Assembly: GCA_947003675.1 (NCBI GenBank)
Contig: CAMQPJ010000044.1
Span: forward strand, 1-8,097
DNA: 8,097 nt
DNA from: an uncultured Collinsella sp.
GTDB lineage: Bacteria > Actinomycetota > Coriobacteriia > Coriobacteriales > Coriobacteriaceae
Direction of reading: 5' to 3'
The position numbers and the translations under genes are program-made. Shown here piece by piece: positions 6,304 through 8,097 of this stretch; positions within the stretch are counted from its first letter, which is position 1, and each line of letters begins with the position of its first letter. The notes under the pieces were generated by a model, which made no database searches, had not been told where the DNA came from, and was given only the letters and a program-made list of their open reading frames with translations.

Positions 6304-6332
6304 GTAGTTGTCGCAAAATTTGCGACAACTAC
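6304..6332. repeat. Perfect 29-bp palindrome (14-bp arms, 1-nt centre)
   Basis: Arms GTAGTTGTCGCAAA and TTTGCGACAACTAC flank a single A. No T-run follows on either strand (an AT-rich stretch with further TTTGCAAA boxes begins about 30 nt to the right), so it is not a standard terminator. It lies between the tRNA terminator and the operon promoter. It could be an operator, a recombination site, a REP-like element or an RNA processing hairpin. Confidence 0.85.
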
Positions 6333-6333
6333 T

Positions 6334-6394
6334 GCTGACGGCGAACTTGAACAGGAAAGCAATTTGCAAATTTTGCAAAAATGCAGCTGACGGC
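6334..6394. repeat. Short direct repeats and TTTGCAAA palindromes in AT-rich spacer
   Basis: GCTGACGGC occurs at 6334-6342 and 6386-6394, each followed by a similar GAA-rich stretch. Between them sit two abutting self-complementary boxes, TTTGCAAA (6363-6370) and TTTTGCAAAA (6371-6380). The organisation looks operator-like or the remains of a small element; the function is not evident. Confidence 0.4.
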
Positions 6395-6403
6395 AGAATT
6401 TGG

Positions 6404-6434
6404 CAAAATAAAAAGGCCACTCGGTTGAGTGGCC
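6404..6434 (-). terminator. Intrinsic terminator of the tRNA-Ala unit
   Basis: On the minus strand a perfect 8-bp stem (GGCCACTC/GAGTGGCC, 6415-6434) with a 4-nt loop is followed by TTTTTATTTT. It starts 12 nt after the encoded CCA of the tRNA, so it ends that transcript and isolates it from the polysaccharide operon. Confidence 0.92.
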
Positions 6435-6446
6435 CAGCATTCACGA

Positions 6447-6522
6447 TGGTGGAGACGAGGGGGATCGAACCCCTGACCTCTTGACTGCCAGTCAAGCGCT
6501 CTCCCAGCTGAGCTACGCCCCC
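6447..6522 (-). tRNA. tRNA-Ala (GGC anticodon), CCA encoded
   Basis: The full cloverleaf can be read on the minus strand: acceptor arm GGGGGCG with CGTCTCC, D arm GCTC/GAGC, anticodon arm CTTGA/TCAAG with loop CTGGCAG, variable AGGTC, T arm AGGGG/CCCCT with loop TTCGATC, discriminator A and encoded CCA (6447-6449). The anticodon GGC is at 6487-6489 and reads GCC alanine codons. It is a single-gene unit with its own promoter and terminator. No repeat of its 3' end is visible elsewhere in the window, so there is no sign of integration at this site here. Confidence 0.97.
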
Positions 6523-6535
6523 GTGACGAGGTAGT

Positions 6536-6564
6536 ACTATAGGGGAAGATCATCGGGGATGCAA
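6536..6564 (-). promoter_or_regulatory. Promoter of tRNA-Ala
   Basis: TTGCAT (6559-6564), exactly 17 nt, then TATAGT (6536-6541) on the minus strand. The expected start near 6529 leaves a few bases before the tRNA 5' end at 6522. Confidence 0.8.
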
Positions 6565-6596
6565 GGACTTTTTTTGGGGTTGTTGCCCTGCCTTAC

Positions 6597-6678
6597 GGGT
6601 TTTCCTGGGACGGGGCTGAATTGACTGATTTTGACTTCGGCAAAATCAGTCAATTAACCCACCGTCCCGATAAAACCC
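6597..6678. repeat. Large segmented inverted repeat (about 82 nt) at the thiN stop codon
   Basis: Nested arms are GGGTTTT/AAAACCC (6597-6603 with 6672-6678), GGGACGG/CCGTCCC (6607-6613 with 6662-6668) and a perfect 15-bp arm AATTGACTGATTTTG with its complement (6619-6633 with 6641-6655). The 7-nt loop contains CTTCGG. About 29 bp pair per arm, separated by 3-6 nt asymmetries; the outer arm begins at the G of the thiN TAG. No strong T-run follows on the minus strand, so it is not a textbook terminator although it may act as one. A REP/MITE-like element or a strong RNA processing and stability hairpin are alternatives. Confidence 0.75.
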
Positions 6679-7319
6679 TAACGGTATAAATAACCGATTG
6701 CGACGCCTTGGTGGACTTGGATCTTGGCCGTTTTCCTTACGACATTAGAGATGCCCGTGTCGGCCAACAGGCCCAGGGGGCTATGGTCTAGCTCCCACTC
6801 TAGACCGTGTTCGCTTACCACCGTCCGAGGGGCTATGCCGATGATGGAGAAGGTTTTGCCCTCGGCGCCCTCGATGGTCCAGGTCTCGTCCTGGTGCAGG
6901 ATTCTGGCCGTTACTTCGTCTTCTTCGATCCAGACGGGGGCATCCGCATAGCCTGCCAGTAGCCCTAACACAGAAAGTGCCATGTCCGGGCGGCCGCCGG
7001 TGGCGCAGGTCGCAACCACTTCGGAACCCGGCCAGCGACGACGGACGGAATCGAGTGCCAGAGCCAGATCGGTGTAGTCCTTGTAGGGGTTATGGCGCTC
7101 CAGCTCAAAAGCGTCAGCAGCATCGACCAGAGCGCGTCCCTCATCGCTCACCGTATCGGCGTCGCCCACGTAGACGTCGCAGCTCAGGCCAGCGCCCAAC
7201 AGGGCATCCAGACCGCGATCTACGGCTACGGTGTGGTCGCACTCCCCTGCCAGGTGGCACAGCAACTCGGGGCTCGCCACCACCGGCGAGCCGCAAACCA
7301 CTAATACTTTATAAGCCAC
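6678..7319 (-). CDS. thiN: Thiamine pyrophosphokinase (thiamine diphosphokinase)
   Basis: Cytosolic enzyme (213 aa) converting thiamine and ATP to thiamine diphosphate and AMP. Family motifs in order: VDRGLDAL (33-40, the usual ADGGA-type site), GDADTVS (52-58, metal-binding Asp pair), KDYTDLALAL (80-89, the DxTD motif) and TGGRPDMALS (107-116). The C-terminal half is the small beta domain, with HGLEWELDHSPLG (171-183) and TGISN (188-192) at the thiamine side. The length matches bacterial and Firmicute ThiN enzymes. It starts at GTG 7319, 9 nt after the HAD gene stop, with only a modest ribosome site (AGGCGAG just upstream), so it probably relies on coupling. No TPP riboswitch is evident before this unit, suggesting constitutive salvage of thiamine. 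The large inverted repeat follows directly. Confidence 0.93.
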   Translation of the reverse strand: MAYKVLVVCGSPVVASPELLCHLAGECDHTVAVDRGLDALLGAGLSCDVYVGDADTVSDEGRALVDAADAFELERHNPYKDYTDLALALDSVRRRWPGSEVVATCATGGRPDMALSVLGLLAGYADAPVWIEEDEVTARILHQDETWTIEGAEGKTFSIIGIAPRTVVSEHGLEWELDHSPLGLLADTGISNVVRKTAKIQVHQGVAIGYLYR

Positions 7320-7328
7320 GGCACTCGC

Positions 7329-8018
7329 CTAGCCCTCAAAAGAAAGCACGCGGGCCAAGTCCAGGCCCTCATAGCTGTCGATAAAGATATCGCAGTTATC
7401 GCAAACCTCGTCCCGCTCCATACGGCCGTGCGGGTCATAGATACCCGCGCGCTTAAAGCCTGCAGTACCAGAACTCTTAAGGCCAAAGACGGCGTCCTCA
7501 AACACCCACGCGCGCTCAAACTTGTGCCCGTGGCGCTCTTCCAGGCGACGCAACGCCAGTTCGTACACGTCGGGGAACTGCTTGGAGCGCCCAACCTCGC
7601 CCGTCGTAGTAACAAACTCCAAATAAGCGTCGAGCCCGGCACCGGCGAGCGCGGACTGAACCAGCTCGGCCGGTGTGGACGTGGCCACGCACATGGCAAT
7701 GCCGGCCGCCTTCGCCTGCTCCAAAAATGCCAGGAGTCCCTCGCGTGGCGGCACCTTGGAGTACCCATCAATCAGAATCTCGCTCAGCTCGCGATACAGC
7801 TCCTCGCCATCCGCGCCAATGCCCCACGTGTCGTGATAGGCCTGGCACTCATCCTCCAGCGAAAGATGTTCAAACTGGGCAAAATCGTCGACCGTCACAT
7901 CAATGCCATGACGGCGCAATAACTCGGTCTGCGCATGGCCCCAGACGGGGGAACTATTAACCAGCGTGCCGTCGCAATCGAAAATAAAAGCAACACTTGG
8001 GGCAGCGATGTGGTCCAT
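7329..8018 (-). CDS. HAD-superfamily hydrolase, subfamily IA (beta-phosphoglucomutase/phosphatase-like)
   Basis: Cytosolic phosphatase or phosphomutase of the haloacid dehalogenase superfamily (229 aa). All four motifs are present: I, FDCDGTLV with nucleophile Asp14 and acid/base Asp16; II, ATSTP (113-117); III, Lys146 in RSKQFPD; IV, VFEDAVFGLKS with Glu174/Asp175. A helical C1-type cap lies between motifs I and II (about residues 20-95), placing it near beta-phosphoglucomutase, phosphoglycolate phosphatase and GS1-like sugar phosphatases. The substrate cannot be assigned. ATG 8018 is preferred because AAAGG sits 7 nt upstream; a TTG at 8039 would add seven residues without a ribosome site. 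It is co-directional with thiN and 9 nt away, so they are likely co-transcribed. A role in dephosphorylating a thiamine-related or sugar phosphate is possible but only inferred. Confidence 0.9.
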   Translation of the reverse strand: MDHIAAPSVAFIFDCDGTLVNSSPVWGHAQTELLRRHGIDVTVDDFAQFEHLSLEDECQAYHDTWGIGADGEELYRELSEILIDGYSKVPPREGLLAFLEQAKAAGIAMCVATSTPAELVQSALAGAGLDAYLEFVTTTGEVGRSKQFPDVYELALRRLEERHGHKFERAWVFEDAVFGLKSSGTAGFKRAGIYDPHGRMERDEVCDNCDIFIDSYEGLDLARVLSFEG

Positions 8019-8025
8019 AAACGAG

Positions 8026-8030
8026 CCTTT
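8026..8030 (-). promoter_or_regulatory. Shine-Dalgarno deciding the HAD hydrolase start
   Basis: AAAGG on the minus strand, 7 nt before ATG 8018. It favours that codon over the in-frame TTG at 8039. Confidence 0.55.
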
Positions 8031-8040
8031 CGATGTCAAA

Positions 8041-8071
8041 TGGTAAACAACCTGCTAAAAACGTTTTACCA
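8041..8071. promoter_or_regulatory. Operator-like inverted repeat upstream of the HAD-thiN unit
   Basis: TGGTAAA (8041-8047) and TTTACCA (8065-8071) are inverted 7-bp arms 17 nt apart. The inner palindrome AAAACGTTTT (8058-8067), with a central CG, resembles LacI/GalR-family operators. No convincing -35/-10 pair is visible in the remaining bases; a possible extended -10 (TGATAGGCT near 8083) would have its -35 outside the window. Confidence 0.3.
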
Positions 8072-8097
8072 AACGTAAGCCTATCAGTTTTGAAACC

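Larger units (their letters stand above)
5597..6403. other. Long gene-free region upstream of the polysaccharide operon
   Basis: About 800 nt between the NusG-like gene and the tRNA terminator. Short open frames occur on both strands (around 5752-6000, 5818-6113 and 6042-6284), but none has a ribosome site, a recognisable domain or convincing composition. Instead the region holds a promoter facing the operon, tandem repeats, hairpins and a long palindrome, listed separately. It is most likely a long transcribed leader plus spacer. A rapidly diverging small gene cannot be excluded. Confidence 0.55.

Noticed and set aside
6091..6390. CRISPR-like array from the spaced repeats
   Set aside because: There are only two or three degenerate copies, repeats are too short and dissimilar, spacers are not unit-sized, and no cas genes are present.
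6447..6522. tRNA-Ala as an integration site for a mobile element
   Set aside because: No integrase gene and no duplicated tRNA 3' end are visible in the window, and the terminator directly follows the tRNA as in an undisturbed unit.
8019..8097. TPP riboswitch before the HAD-thiN unit
   Set aside because: The visible 79 nt contain no CTGAGA-type or GCGTAGGGA-type conserved cores; the segment is also too short to hold the full element.

Overview
The window reads as a chromosomal surface-polysaccharide locus of a high-GC Gram-positive gut bacterium, most likely a coriobacterium such as Collinsella. This is inferred from the high GC of most genes, the protein flavour, and an operon-leading NusG paralogue typical of such loci; no rRNA or marker gene confirms it. 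Every gene I can support lies on the minus strand, so the biological reading order is from high to low coordinates.

8097-6678 is a two-gene unit: a HAD-family phosphatase (7329-8018) followed 9 nt later by thiamine pyrophosphokinase thiN (6678-7319). An approximately 82-nt, multi-segment inverted repeat (6597-6678) begins exactly at the thiN stop codon. 6564-6404 is an isolated tRNA-Ala(GGC) unit with a clear promoter, encoded CCA and a strong intrinsic terminator.

6403-5597 is a long stretch of about 800 nt without a convincing gene. It holds a perfect 29-bp palindrome, short AT-rich repeats, a good sigma-70-type promoter facing the polysaccharide genes (6242-6270), two degenerate tandem repeats, a compound hairpin, and, just before the first gene, a leader in which one GGCTC segment can pair with either of two GAGCC copies. 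This is the layout expected of a processive-antitermination (LoaP/NusG-paralogue) controlled operon.

5596-1 is the polysaccharide operon. The NusG-like antiterminator gene comes first, but its N-terminal beta strand is separated from the rest of the protein by an in-frame amber codon at 5546-5548, which lies at the centre of a perfect 14-bp palindrome. Next come a phosphoglycosyl transferase that starts the lipid-linked glycan, a WecG/TagA/CpsF (GT26) glycosyltransferase with visibly lower GC than its neighbours, and the complete CapE-CapF-CapG set that makes UDP-N-acetyl-L-fucosamine. The last gene runs off the left edge, probably only a few codons short of its end. The five enzyme genes from the phosphoglycosyl transferase on are coupled by overlaps or gaps of 1-4 nt, so they should be made together.

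The most notable points are the amber-interrupted antiterminator at the head of an otherwise intact operon and the alternative-pairing leader in front of it.
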